DNA of 41,731 nt, taken from positions 1 through 41,731 of the forward strand of contig JAKBMK010000017.1 in NCBI GenBank assembly GCA_021831595.1. Reading direction: 5' to 3'. The notes beneath the pieces are model-generated. The model was not told where the DNA came from, did not search any database, and saw only the letters and a program-made list of their open reading frames with translations. The position numbers and the translations under genes are program-made. Source of the stretch: a bacterium (GTDB taxonomy: Bacteria; Patescibacteriota; Minisyncoccia; Phycocordibacterales; UBA9973). Positions 34,189 to 41,731 of the stretch are shown in pieces (the first letter of the stretch is position 1; each line of letters starts with the position of its first letter).

Positions 34189-37100
34189 ATGAAAATAATC
34201 TCTATCAAAAAAACAAGACAATCAAAGAAAATGCTAATCGCATTTTTTGTGACCCTTGTTTTTATTTTTGGAAATATTTTTTCAAGTTTTTATTTTGCCG
34301 AAGCTCTCTTCAACAAGCAGATCAACTATCAGGGTAAACTCACCGATGCTTCGAACGTTGCTGTCGCAAATGGAAATTACAACATGGAGTTCAAGCTCTA
34401 CACAGTAAGTAGTGCTGGAACTGCCATCTGGACAGAGACTAGAACAGGGGCTAGCCAAGTCTCAGTCTCAAGCGGACTTTTCTCTGTCCTTCTTGGTGAA
34501 GTCAGCTCTCTTGCTAGTGTGGACTTCAATCAGACGCTTTACTTGGGGGTGAATATCGGAGGCACAGGTGCGACTCCTACTTGGGATGGAGAAATGACTC
34601 CAAGAAAAAAGCTTGGTGCCGTTCCTGCTGCTGTCGTCGCCGAGACTGTGGCTGGATCATCACAGCCGAACATCACATCTCTTGGTACATTGACTGGGCT
34701 CACTGTCACTGGCGGATCGACTCTTCGTGGACTCACCGTCGACAATGCGACTGCGACGAATGACCGCATCGCTATCACCGCTGCCGCAGTCGGCACGGCT
34801 CGCTTCGACGGCACGATTACCAACGCCGACCTCACCGCCGCTCGCACTTGGACACTTCCTGACAATTCAGGAACTTTCGCTTTGACTTCCGATCTAACTT
34901 CCGGCTATGTTCCTTACACTGGTGCAACGACAAATGTAGATTTAGGAATTCATAATCTCACAGTAGATACAAATTCTCTTTTTGTTGATTCAGTGAATCA
35001 CAAAGTGGGAATCGGGACGACGAGTCCAGCACAGATATTCCAGGTCGGAAGTAGATTCCAAGTAGATGGGGGAAAAGGTATCTGGGTAAACAATGAAATA
35101 AATGGCGGCCTCGCTGCTTCACCAGGTGCCTTATATTTAAACTACACAGCCAATACAAGTGATGTAAATTTTCAAAGTGGAAAAGTTGTATTTCAAGGTA
35201 GCACTGGAAATGTCGGCATCGGAACGACGACGCCCGGACGCCTATTGTCGGTACAAGGCACAACCCCGATTATCTCTTCTTCCGATGGAACGACAGAAGC
35301 ATTATTCTATGCCAATGGTGGCTTGGCAAGATTTGGAAGTGGAAGCAATGTCCCAACTATTATCCAAATCAATGGAACGGAAAAAATTAGAATAGATACT
35401 TCTGGTAATCTTGGTGTCGGAACCGCAACTCCCACATCCAACCTCCAAGTCTCTCAGGTAACTACAGGTGTAGGTACCGTTTCAAACCTCGCTGGTGGGA
35501 CGACGGTGACGGGGTCAGGAACACAATTTACCAATACATTCAAAGTCGGAGACACTATTACAATAGGAGGACAAACAGTTGCCATCTCTGCTATCGCATC
35601 TGACACAAGTATGACGACTGCGACAATCACCGCGGCGAATACAAATGCTGCCTATACTCTAACTGGTGGAGACAGATTTGTAGTGAAGGGGAATGGTTCC
35701 GTCGGCATTGGGACCACAGCTCCCGGCACAAAGCTTGATGTAGTGGGTGGGGCAATCAGAACAGATAATCAATTCATTTCTACAATTGCCACAGGTACTG
35801 CACCACTCGCTGTGACTTCTACAACACTCAATACAAATTTGAATGCAGACTTGCTCGATGGATTGCATGCTTCTTCGTTTGCAAGTTCATCTAGTATTTC
35901 AGGCACATTAAATTATGTTTCGAAATTTACTGGCACGGGTTCTACGATAGGTAATTCACAAATTTTTGATAATGGGACGAATGTGGGGATCGGAACAACG
36001 AGTCCATCAGGACAACTTACAATACAAAGTCAGAGTGGTAGTTTAGCTTTGCAATATATTCGGAATGGTGACTTTGTTGCTAATACAACAGGTAGTGGTT
36101 TTTATATGGGCACAGGTGTAGCTACTGGTAATACATATTCTCAAATTCAAGCATTCACTACAGGAAATTCAGTGGTAGGAAATCTTGTTTTAAATCCAGT
36201 AGGAGGCAACGTTGGGATAGGGACGACGACACCAAGTGGTAAATTGTCTGTAATAGGAACAGGGAATAATATCTTTGGTGATAGTGATCCAGGATATGGA
36301 TATTCAAAATTATTATTATTTACAAATAATGGAACTCAAAACGCCTTAAAATTATGGCAGAGTGGCGTCGCTGGTGCCATGATTGGTAGTAAACCAAGCG
36401 ATACCAATTTATATATAAGTAATACTTACTCGGGAGATTCTGATTTTGGTTCCGCAAGTAAAAGTATAACAATAAATACAGTCGGTAATGTCGGCCTCGG
36501 CACAACTTCTCCAATTTCTAATCTTCAAGTATCTCAAGGCACCGCAGGTGCTGGTACAGTTTCAAACCTTGCCGGAGGTACAACAGTCACAGGGTCAGGA
36601 ACACAATTTACCAATACATTCAAAGTAGGGGATACTATTACGATAGGCGGGCAGACAGTAGCTATTTCAGCCATTGCAAGTGATACAAGTATGACCACGG
36701 CTGCGATCACGGCTGCGAATACTAACGTCGCATATACACTTGCAGGTGGGGATAGATTTGTAGTGAAAGGGAATGGGAATGTGGGGATAGGGACGACAAA
36801 TCCATTACAAAAATTCCACATCGCGGCAGATACAACTTATTCTCAATCACAATCAGGTCAACTATATATAGGTGGAGCAACTAATGCAAATAAAAGATTA
36901 ATGCTTGGATACGACACTACTAATAATTTTGGATTTATAGAAGGTGTAAATTTTGGAACGGCTTATTCTAATATTGCAATAAATCCAGTTGGTGGCAACC
37001 TCGGGGTGGGGACGACGGGACCATTGGTTACATTAGAGTCAAGAAATACGGCTGTCGGTGTTCCTGCTACTACAGGTACAGCACAACCGAATGCAGCCTT

Positions 37101-39855
37101 GCGTTTATCTTCCACTCTTTCATCTGGAATTTTAGATTTTGGATTAAATAGTTCCAATCAATGGATTCAAAGTACTGATAGAAATGATTTATCTCAAAAA
37201 TATACATTGTCTTTAAATCCAAATGGTGGTAACGTCGGAATAGGAACAACAAATCCAGGAAACTATAAACTTGTTGTTGCGGGAACAGGATTAGGGAGTG
37301 GAATTAGTTTTGGAATTAGTGGCTCTCTTGGTCAGTCTGGAGGGGACTATGATGGAGTTGGTTATAACTTTAGAAATACTGCAACTACTGGTTCTTATCT
37401 TTATAACAATGCAGATACTGCTTCACGTTTAGAATTTACTTCTGGAGGATTTAAGTTTAAGACAGCTCCATCTGGAGTAGCAGGGAGTGCTATTACTTTT
37501 ACTGACGCAATGACAGTTTTGCAAAGTGGTAACGTCGGAATAGGAACTACAGGTCCAAGCTTCCCATTATCTTTTGGAAATTCATTAGGTAACAAAATTG
37601 GGCTTTATGATGTTGGCTCCGGTGTTGGATATGGATTTGGTATTCAAGCTGGTCTCTTGCAAATGTTTAGTAATACTTCAAGTGATGATATTACTTTTGG
37701 TTATGGGAATAGTGCTTCTATGCAGAGGAATGTAACTTTCAAAGGCAACGGTAAAGTTTTGATTAATGCCACTTCGGATACTTCCGATTCAAAGTTGTAT
37801 ATCAATGGCTCGACGGCAAATACTGGGTCTTCAAGTGCTATTGCGGGAATACTTGGAGGGTACACATTTACAAATGGAGGAACGGCAGGCTATGTGCAGG
37901 TGGGGAATAGATTTGTAGTGACGAATTCTCCTACGACGAATGCCAATACTTCCGTCGGAGAGATGGTCAGAACGATAGACAATACTTCACTTGCAAACTT
38001 AGTTCGCGGGCTCGATATCACTTCAAATGCGGGGAGTAATACAGCGGGGACGAATACGGGGTTGCGCGCATCCGGCGCAACCTTTGGATTGCAAGGTATC
38101 ACTTCGGCACTGGCTGGTGGGCAAGCCATTCCTGCTGCTATTTATGGTGAGAGTACCGGGACAACGCAAGGTGACGTCTTGAGACTCTACTCTAGCACTG
38201 TCACTTCCGCTACTTCATTTGCCACTTTCTATCATGATACTTCTGCCTTTACAGGCACAGGACTCATAATGGACTTTGCCAAAGGCAGTGGTTCATTTAC
38301 TGGGAATTTCATAGACTTGAAGAATAATGCGGCATCTGTATTTAAAGTTTCCAGTGCTGGAGTTCCTAGTGTCGGGCTCTCTTCTACCGCTGCGACTTCG
38401 GCTGTCTGTTCTTCCCTTGCCAACGCTACGGCTCCTACGGCCAATGTAGCTTACGAACTTCGTGACTGTAGTGGAGCACCTGTCGCTGACTACGCCGAAA
38501 TGTATCCAGTCGATAGTGGAGTGCTATACGGTGATATAGTAGCGATGGGTACAGACATTGTCGAGACATACGATATAGGGAAAGATGGCGCGATCGATTG
38601 GACCAAAGTCAAAGGCAATATTGCCAAACTTGTAAAATCAAATACTGCATACCAGCAGAACGTTGTCGGTATCGTCTCTGAAAACACGAACGACTTCTCT
38701 TCTACAGGATACAATATCAAGGAGGCGGATCATCCTATGCCGGTTGCACTTAATGGTCGTGTTCCTGTAAAAATTTCTGCAAATTCATCTCCGATAAAAG
38801 TAGGGGACTACATCACAACTTCGACAGAAGAAGGCAAAGGTATGCGTGCGCTCAAGTCTGGATTCGTCATCGGTAAAGCTCTTGAATCTTGGACGCCCGA
38901 GTCAGGCAAGCTTGGCATAATGGTTTTCGTCGAGCAAGGTTTCTACGAAAGTGACTCTGCTCATGAGTTCGCAAGTCAGGTGACTTTCAACGGACTCACA
39001 TTCTTCAATGCGAGCTCTGAGTTTGCAAAGTCTGTGAAGTTTAACGACACTGTCGAGTTCACTGTGCCTCCACTCTTCAATTCTGATACTGCCGGATTTG
39101 CTGTCATCAAAGCAGGAAGCAACAGAGTCGACATAACTTTCGACAAGCCATACATCGCGACACCAGTAGTGAATACGACTATCACATTCGACAAACAGAA
39201 AAATGCTGATGGAAGCGTCACCACTTTTGATACGGCTTCATTCTTCAGTGATGACATCAAGTCAGTCGTTGTCGACAAAGATGAAAAAGGATTTAGTATC
39301 GCTATAAATAAAATTACTCCGACTGATTTGCGTTTCTCTTGGGTTGCTCTCGCTGTGAAAAATCCAAAAGTTTTTGAAAGCGTCATTAGTGGATTGGTGA
39401 TAGATAGTACGACAACACCTGTACCAACTAATACAGCAAGTACACTAGTAGGGAATGTAGCAGCTTCATCTCTTACAGCAAGTGCTGCTACAACCACGAC
39501 GACAGCACCTACTACTTCTACCACGACAACTACAACAGCGCCTACTACTGCAACCCCCTCCGCCCCCTTATCAGGGGGAACCCCAACCCCAACTCCAGCC
39601 TCTACTACTTTGACTGTGGATAACTCTGCCACGACACCACCAACAACATCTACTGGTACAGGGACTTCAACACCTACGAGAACCTCTACTTCGCCTGTTG
39701 GCTCAGGACCTTCGGCTCCAACGCCTACGGCCTCCGCCCCCTTATCAGGGGGGACGGCAACTCCAACTGCTCCAATTATCGTTTCCACACCGACCACTAT
39801 AGTATCCGCACCTGTTGCCACTCCGACACCAACTACCACTACAACAACAAACTAA
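34189..39855 (+). CDS. Giant fibre-like surface protein, 1888 aa
   Basis: The signal/anchor segment (about residues 14-36) ends before LFNKQINYQGKLTDASNVAV, an opening domain common in CPR surface proteins. The body is built from at least ten tail-fibre-like units marked by NVGIGTTSP-type motifs. Two near-identical units of about 90 residues (AGTVSNLAGGTTVTGSGTQF...) are spaced exactly 360 residues apart. At about residues 1420-1600, DYAEMYPVDSGVLYGDIVAM starts a globular domain with GRVPVKISANSSPIKVGDYI, followed by a beta domain near 1690-1740. The last 150 residues are Thr/Pro/Ala-rich and contain two palindrome-encoded APLSGGT stretches. No S74 chaperone or sorting motif is visible. A long adhesive fibre is likely; anchoring is probably by the N-terminal helix. 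Confidence 0.82.
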   Translation: MKIISIKKTRQSKKMLIAFFVTLVFIFGNIFSSFYFAEALFNKQINYQGKLTDASNVAVANGNYNMEFKLYTVSSAGTAIWTETRTGASQVSVSSGLFSVLLGEVSSLASVDFNQTLYLGVNIGGTGATPTWDGEMTPRKKLGAVPAAVVAETVAGSSQPNITSLGTLTGLTVTGGSTLRGLTVDNATATNDRIAITAAAVGTARFDGTITNADLTAARTWTLPDNSGTFALTSDLTSGYVPYTGATTNVDLGIHNLTVDTNSLFVDSVNHKVGIGTTSPAQIFQVGSRFQVDGGKGIWVNNEINGGLAASPGALYLNYTANTSDVNFQSGKVVFQGSTGNVGIGTTTPGRLLSVQGTTPIISSSDGTTEALFYANGGLARFGSGSNVPTIIQINGTEKIRIDTSGNLGVGTATPTSNLQVSQVTTGVGTVSNLAGGTTVTGSGTQFTNTFKVGDTITIGGQTVAISAIASDTSMTTATITAANTNAAYTLTGGDRFVVKGNGSVGIGTTAPGTKLDVVGGAIRTDNQFISTIATGTAPLAVTSTTLNTNLNADLLDGLHASSFASSSSISGTLNYVSKFTGTGSTIGNSQIFDNGTNVGIGTTSPSGQLTIQSQSGSLALQYIRNGDFVANTTGSGFYMGTGVATGNTYSQIQAFTTGNSVVGNLVLNPVGGNVGIGTTTPSGKLSVIGTGNNIFGDSDPGYGYSKLLLFTNNGTQNALKLWQSGVAGAMIGSKPSDTNLYISNTYSGDSDFGSASKSITINTVGNVGLGTTSPISNLQVSQGTAGAGTVSNLAGGTTVTGSGTQFTNTFKVGDTITIGGQTVAISAIASDTSMTTAAITAANTNVAYTLAGGDRFVVKGNGNVGIGTTNPLQKFHIAADTTYSQSQSGQLYIGGATNANKRLMLGYDTTNNFGFIEGVNFGTAYSNIAINPVGGNLGVGTTGPLVTLESRNTAVGVPATTGTAQPNAALRLSSTLSSGILDFGLNSSNQWIQSTDRNDLSQKYTLSLNPNGGNVGIGTTNPGNYKLVVAGTGLGSGISFGISGSLGQSGGDYDGVGYNFRNTATTGSYLYNNADTASRLEFTSGGFKFKTAPSGVAGSAITFTDAMTVLQSGNVGIGTTGPSFPLSFGNSLGNKIGLYDVGSGVGYGFGIQAGLLQMFSNTSSDDITFGYGNSASMQRNVTFKGNGKVLINATSDTSDSKLYINGSTANTGSSSAIAGILGGYTFTNGGTAGYVQVGNRFVVTNSPTTNANTSVGEMVRTIDNTSLANLVRGLDITSNAGSNTAGTNTGLRASGATFGLQGITSALAGGQAIPAAIYGESTGTTQGDVLRLYSSTVTSATSFATFYHDTSAFTGTGLIMDFAKGSGSFTGNFIDLKNNAASVFKVSSAGVPSVGLSSTAATSAVCSSLANATAPTANVAYELRDCSGAPVADYAEMYPVDSGVLYGDIVAMGTDIVETYDIGKDGAIDWTKVKGNIAKLVKSNTAYQQNVVGIVSENTNDFSSTGYNIKEADHPMPVALNGRVPVKISANSSPIKVGDYITTSTEEGKGMRALKSGFVIGKALESWTPESGKLGIMVFVEQGFYESDSAHEFASQVTFNGLTFFNASSEFAKSVKFNDTVEFTVPPLFNSDTAGFAVIKAGSNRVDITFDKPYIATPVVNTTITFDKQKNADGSVTTFDTASFFSDDIKSVVVDKDEKGFSIAINKITPTDLRFSWVALAVKNPKVFESVISGLVIDSTTTPVPTNTASTLVGNVAASSLTASAATTTTTAPTTSTTTTTTAPTTATPSAPLSGGTPTPTPASTTLTVDNSATTPPTTSTGTGTSTPTRTSTSPVGSGPSAPTPTASAPLSGGTATPTAPIIVSTPTTIVSAPVATPTPTTTTTTN
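35440..35720 (+). repeat. Internal repeat of the giant surface gene, copy 1
   Basis: It matches 36520-36800 at an offset of exactly 1080 bases (360 codons). A 35-base stretch (35512-35546) is identical. Elsewhere differences are mostly at third codon positions while the protein is nearly unchanged. Confidence 0.85.
36520..36800 (+). repeat. Internal repeat of the giant surface gene, copy 2
   Basis: Partner of 35440-35720. It encodes the same unit (GTQFTNTFKVGDTITIGGQT) with many synonymous differences, so the duplication is old and the protein sequence is under constraint. Confidence 0.85.
39548..39577 (+). repeat. Short palindromic repeat inside the giant gene; second copy at 39728-39752
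   Basis: CCCTCCGCCCCCTTATCAG followed by GGGGGAAC encodes SAPLSGGT; 39728-39752 repeats it almost exactly. The CCCTCCGCCC start relates both to the elements at 1801 and 33309. Confidence 0.7.
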
Positions 39856-39878
39856 TGTAGAGGGAAAAGGCATTAAAA

Positions 39879-39912
39879 GAGTTGGTTACAAAGTGTAACC
39901 AACTCCTTTATA
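39879..39912 (+). terminator. Intrinsic terminator of the giant surface gene
   Basis: GAGTTGGTTAC (39879-39889) pairs with GTAACCAACTC (39895-39905), followed by CTTTATATTTT. Confidence 0.85.
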
Positions 39913-39957
39913 TTTTGGAATTAAAAGATATTTTTGGGAACGCTCTCTTTTTTAAAT

Positions 39958-40012
39958 AATTCACCTCACCCCCCGACCCCTCTCCAGATTACTGGCGAGG
40001 GGAGGAATTTGT
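39958..40012 (+). repeat. Inverted partner of the repeat upstream of the giant gene
   Basis: AATTCACCTCACCCC (from 39958) then CCGACCCCTCTCC is the reverse complement, with small differences, of 34044-34068. A CCCCTCTCC...GGCGAGGGG hairpin follows. The 376-base gene-free stretch 39856-40231 holds this, the terminator, the palindrome at 40048-40108 and the next promoter. Confidence 0.7.
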
Positions 40013-40047
40013 ACGTTTTCTCCTTTTTTATTAAGAAGTAATTGGAG

Positions 40048-40108
40048 AATTTCCCAAAGGACTTTCCTTGGGGAACGAAGTGGACGAAGGAGAGTTCTTT
40101 GGGAAATT
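40048..40108 (+). repeat. Long palindromic element sharing a loop motif with 15377-15483
   Basis: Arms 40048-40069 and 40087-40108 pair over 22 bp with two wobble pairs. The 17-base loop contains GGAACGAAGTGGA (40072-40084), identical to the interior of the palindrome after rnhA although the arms are unrelated in sequence. Confidence 0.75.
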
Positions 40109-40210
40109 GAGGAAGAGAATAAAAAAATAAAAACAATTTTTCAGCACAAATTTTATTTTTGTAAATTTTCATTTTAACCCTATTTTTCTATGTTATTTAG
40201 ATATTTACTG

Positions 40211-40219
40211 TGATATAAT
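40211..40219 (+). promoter_or_regulatory. Extended -10 promoter of the RhuM-family gene
   Basis: TGATATAAT (hexamer 40214-40219), 12 bases before ATG 40232, giving a leader of about 6 bases. Confidence 0.6.
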
Positions 40220-40231
40220 AATGGTAGAAGT

Positions 40232-41242
40232 ATGAGTAAGAAAATATTAAATGATAATAAGATTACATTTTATGAATCACCCGATGGGGCTGTTAACATT
40301 GAAGTTCTATATGCAGAAGAAAATGTTTGGTTAACACAGAAGAGAATGGCAGAACTTTTTGATTGCTCGGTGGATAATGTCTCACTTCATCTAAAGAATA
40401 TTTACAAGGAAAATGAAATAAACAAGAAAGCAACTAACGAGGAATTCTCGATAGTTCAAAAAGAAGGAGAAAGAGAAATTAAGAGAAAATTAGTTTTTTA
40501 TTCTCTTGAAGCAATAATTGCAGTTGGATATCGTGTAAGTGGAGAGAGGGGATCACAGTTTCGGCAATGGGCTACAGAAATTTTAAAAAGTTATATCCAT
40601 AAAGGTTATGCATTAGATAGTAAAAGAATGAAGTATGGATCTCGTTTTAGTTCTAGATATTTTGATGAACTTTATGAAGAGATAAAAGATATTCGTACGA
40701 GCGAAAGAATGATCCATCAAAAGATTACCGATATCTATGCGACGTCAATAGATTACTCTTCTGTATCAATGGAAACCAAGAACTTTTTTGCCACTGTTCA
40801 GAATAAATTACATTTTGCAATAACAGGTAAAACAGCAGCTGAAATTGTTGTCAATAGAGTAAATAGCAAAAAAGAAAAAATGGGGTTAACTTCTTGGAGG
40901 AAATCACCAAACGGCAAAATAATGCCAAGCGATACAATAATTGCAAAAAATTATTTAAGTAAAGATGAATTAGCTCATTTAAATAATATTGGCAATATGT
41001 ATCTTGATTATGCGGAAATGCAGGCTTCTCGTGGTAAGGCTATGACTATGAAAAATTGGATAGAGAAACTAAATGCCTTTTTGAAATTTAATGAGCAGGA
41101 TATTCTGACAAATTCTGGTAAGGTGTCTCATGAGATAGCAGAAGCTTTAGCTTTGAGTGAATATGAAAAATACAGAAAAATCCAAGACAAGAATTATATT
41201 TCCGATTTTGATAAAAAGATTAAAAAATTACGACTCAAATGA
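40232..41242 (+). CDS. RhuM-family protein
   Basis: A 336-residue soluble protein of the virulence-associated RhuM family. The N-terminal part carries IEVLYAEENVWLTQKRMAELF, a helix-turn-helix-like region with DCSVDNVSLHLKNIYKENE, and the family signature VFYSLEAIIAVGYRVSGERGSQFRQWAT near residues 87-115. The C-terminal half is helical with ITGKTAAEIVVNRV and MGLTSWRKSPNGKIM. Its biochemical activity is unknown; homologues are frequent on mobile islands and near defence genes. No integrase, transposase or restriction gene is visible beside it here. It has its own promoter and terminator, so it behaves as a single-gene insertion. Confidence 0.85.
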   Translation: MSKKILNDNKITFYESPDGAVNIEVLYAEENVWLTQKRMAELFDCSVDNVSLHLKNIYKENEINKKATNEEFSIVQKEGEREIKRKLVFYSLEAIIAVGYRVSGERGSQFRQWATEILKSYIHKGYALDSKRMKYGSRFSSRYFDELYEEIKDIRTSERMIHQKITDIYATSIDYSSVSMETKNFFATVQNKLHFAITGKTAAEIVVNRVNSKKEKMGLTSWRKSPNGKIMPSDTIIAKNYLSKDELAHLNNIGNMYLDYAEMQASRGKAMTMKNWIEKLNAFLKFNEQDILTNSGKVSHEIAEALALSEYEKYRKIQDKNYISDFDKKIKKLRLK

Positions 41243-41247
41243 AAAAG

Positions 41248-41280
41248 CCCCTATATATGCCGTAACATATCAGGGGTCTC
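41248..41280 (+). terminator. Intrinsic terminator of the RhuM-family gene
   Basis: CCCCTATATATG (41248-41259) pairs, with a small bulge, with CATATCAGGGG (41266-41276), followed by TCTCTCTTG. Confidence 0.7.
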
Positions 41281-41329
41281 TCTTGTTTATGCTTAAAGTA
41301 TAGCAAACAAGTAATGGGTGTCAAAAAAA

Positions 41330-41339
41330 GGGGGGGGGG
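41330..41339 (+). repeat. Ten-base poly-G tract upstream of a secreted-protein gene
   Basis: A7 followed by G10 in an AT-rich spacer, 27 bases before the GTG start at 41367. Such tracts are slippage-prone. Confidence 0.9.
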
Positions 41340-41366
41340 AATAAGTAGAAAAATAAATACAAAAAA

Positions 41367-41731
41367 GTGAAAACAAATTTTTACAACAGAATTAGAAAAA
41401 TAATCTCAACCAAAAATATTTTTAATGGAATTATTTTTGCTGTCTCTGCATTTTTTATTTTTGGAAATCCGTCTACAATTTTTGCTTATACTCTTCGTGG
41501 TACTGGTCCTGGGGGAGGTATAGTTTTTTATGTTACCAATAATGGTATGTCTGGATATGAAGCCGCTCCTGTGTCTACAGAATGGACCAGTAAACAATGG
41601 GGATGTAATGGAACAGTGTTAACAGGAGCCACAGGTACAGCAGTTGGAACAGGAAAACAAAATACAACAGATATTGTGAATGGTTGTGCACAAGCAGATA
41701 TTGCCGCTAGAGATGCTCGTAATTTAGTCTA
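41367..41731 (+). CDS. Secreted protein, N-terminal part (DUF1566-associated type)
   Basis: The frame is open to the window end (121 residues). GTG 41367 is the only start after an in-frame stop at 41346. Residues 1-44 are a basic N-terminus plus hydrophobic signal segment ending STIFAYT. The mature part reads GPGGGIVFYVTNNG, SGYEAAPVS, WGCNGT, then a GTGKQNTTDIVNGC motif and AARDARNLV. This pattern is common in secreted bacterial proteins that carry DUF1566/Fibrobacter-type paralogous domains. Two cysteines could form a disulfide. The function is unknown, and expression may be affected by the poly-G tract upstream. Confidence 0.7.
   Translation, partial: MKTNFYNRIRKIISTKNIFNGIIFAVSAFFIFGNPSTIFAYTLRGTGPGGGIVFYVTNNGMSGYEAAPVSTEWTSKQWGCNGTVLTGATGTAVGTGKQNTTDIVNGCAQADIAARDARNLV

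Noticed and set aside
38976-39839. 287-codon open frame on the minus strand
   Set aside because: It is the mirror of the Thr/Pro/Ala-rich tail and preceding domain of the giant surface gene; its Val/Gly-rich translation is a compositional artefact.
40232-41242. Mobile island or defence locus around the RhuM-family gene
   Set aside because: No integrase, transposase, restriction enzyme, toxin-antitoxin pair or tRNA attachment site can be seen next to it.

Overview
The window is AT-rich DNA, very probably from a Candidate Phyla Radiation bacterium (Candidatus Patescibacteria, Parcubacteria-like). The case rests on gene style. There are many secreted or membrane proteins with phage-tail-fibre-like GIGTT-type repeats, Trp-rich repeats and proline linkers. 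There is a type IV pilus operon, a ComEC split into two genes, a B12-dependent ribonucleotide reductase with no B12 synthesis gene in view, and almost no Shine-Dalgarno sequences. UGA is an ordinary stop codon (for example at 14924-14926 and 41240-41242), which argues against the UGA=Gly CPR lineages. The taxonomic call is inference.

Layout. 1-4016: vitamin B12 module. It holds the 3' end of a class II ribonucleotide reductase, an ECF-S-like membrane protein, a cobalamin riboswitch with an intrinsic terminator, and two genes that together carry both fold types of vertebrate transcobalamin/intrinsic factor (DUF4430 beta domain and alpha/alpha toroid). 4072-5005: a thioredoxin-like/DsbB-like disulfide pair. 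5024-11276: type IV pilus operon (pilB, pilC, three minor pilins, a PilX-like protein). 11316-15384: tpiA, pgk, recJ, rnhA. 15377-18620: comEC channel gene, superoxide dismutase (minus strand) and comEC metallo-beta-lactamase gene, with a long palindromic element at every gene border. 18675-19628: rpmB (minus) and a site-2 protease. 19730-24741: surface proteins, including a YadA-head/S74-chaperone protein interrupted at an (AT)n tract. 24849-29469: rpsL, rpsG, a PaaX/Cas2-like regulator, two small genes and fusA, with three copies of a 36-bp repeat. 29558-33400: four-gene operon resembling the WxL/DUF916 surface system. 33666-39855: membrane-anchored HTH protein and a 1888-aa fibre-like surface protein between inverted repeats. 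40232-41731: a RhuM-family gene and the 5' end of another secreted protein.

How the genes fit together. The cell appears to scavenge B12 for dNTP synthesis and to build pili and a DNA-uptake channel. The nucleases RecJ and RNase HI lie next to comEC. Much of the remaining capacity goes to surface adhesins.

The observations most worth following are the transcobalamin-like B12 capture locus, a duplicated 99-nt structured element whose two copies differ only by three compensatory base pairs, the 36-bp repeat that sits in promoters around the PaaX/Cas2-like gene, and in-frame palindromic elements inside coding genes.
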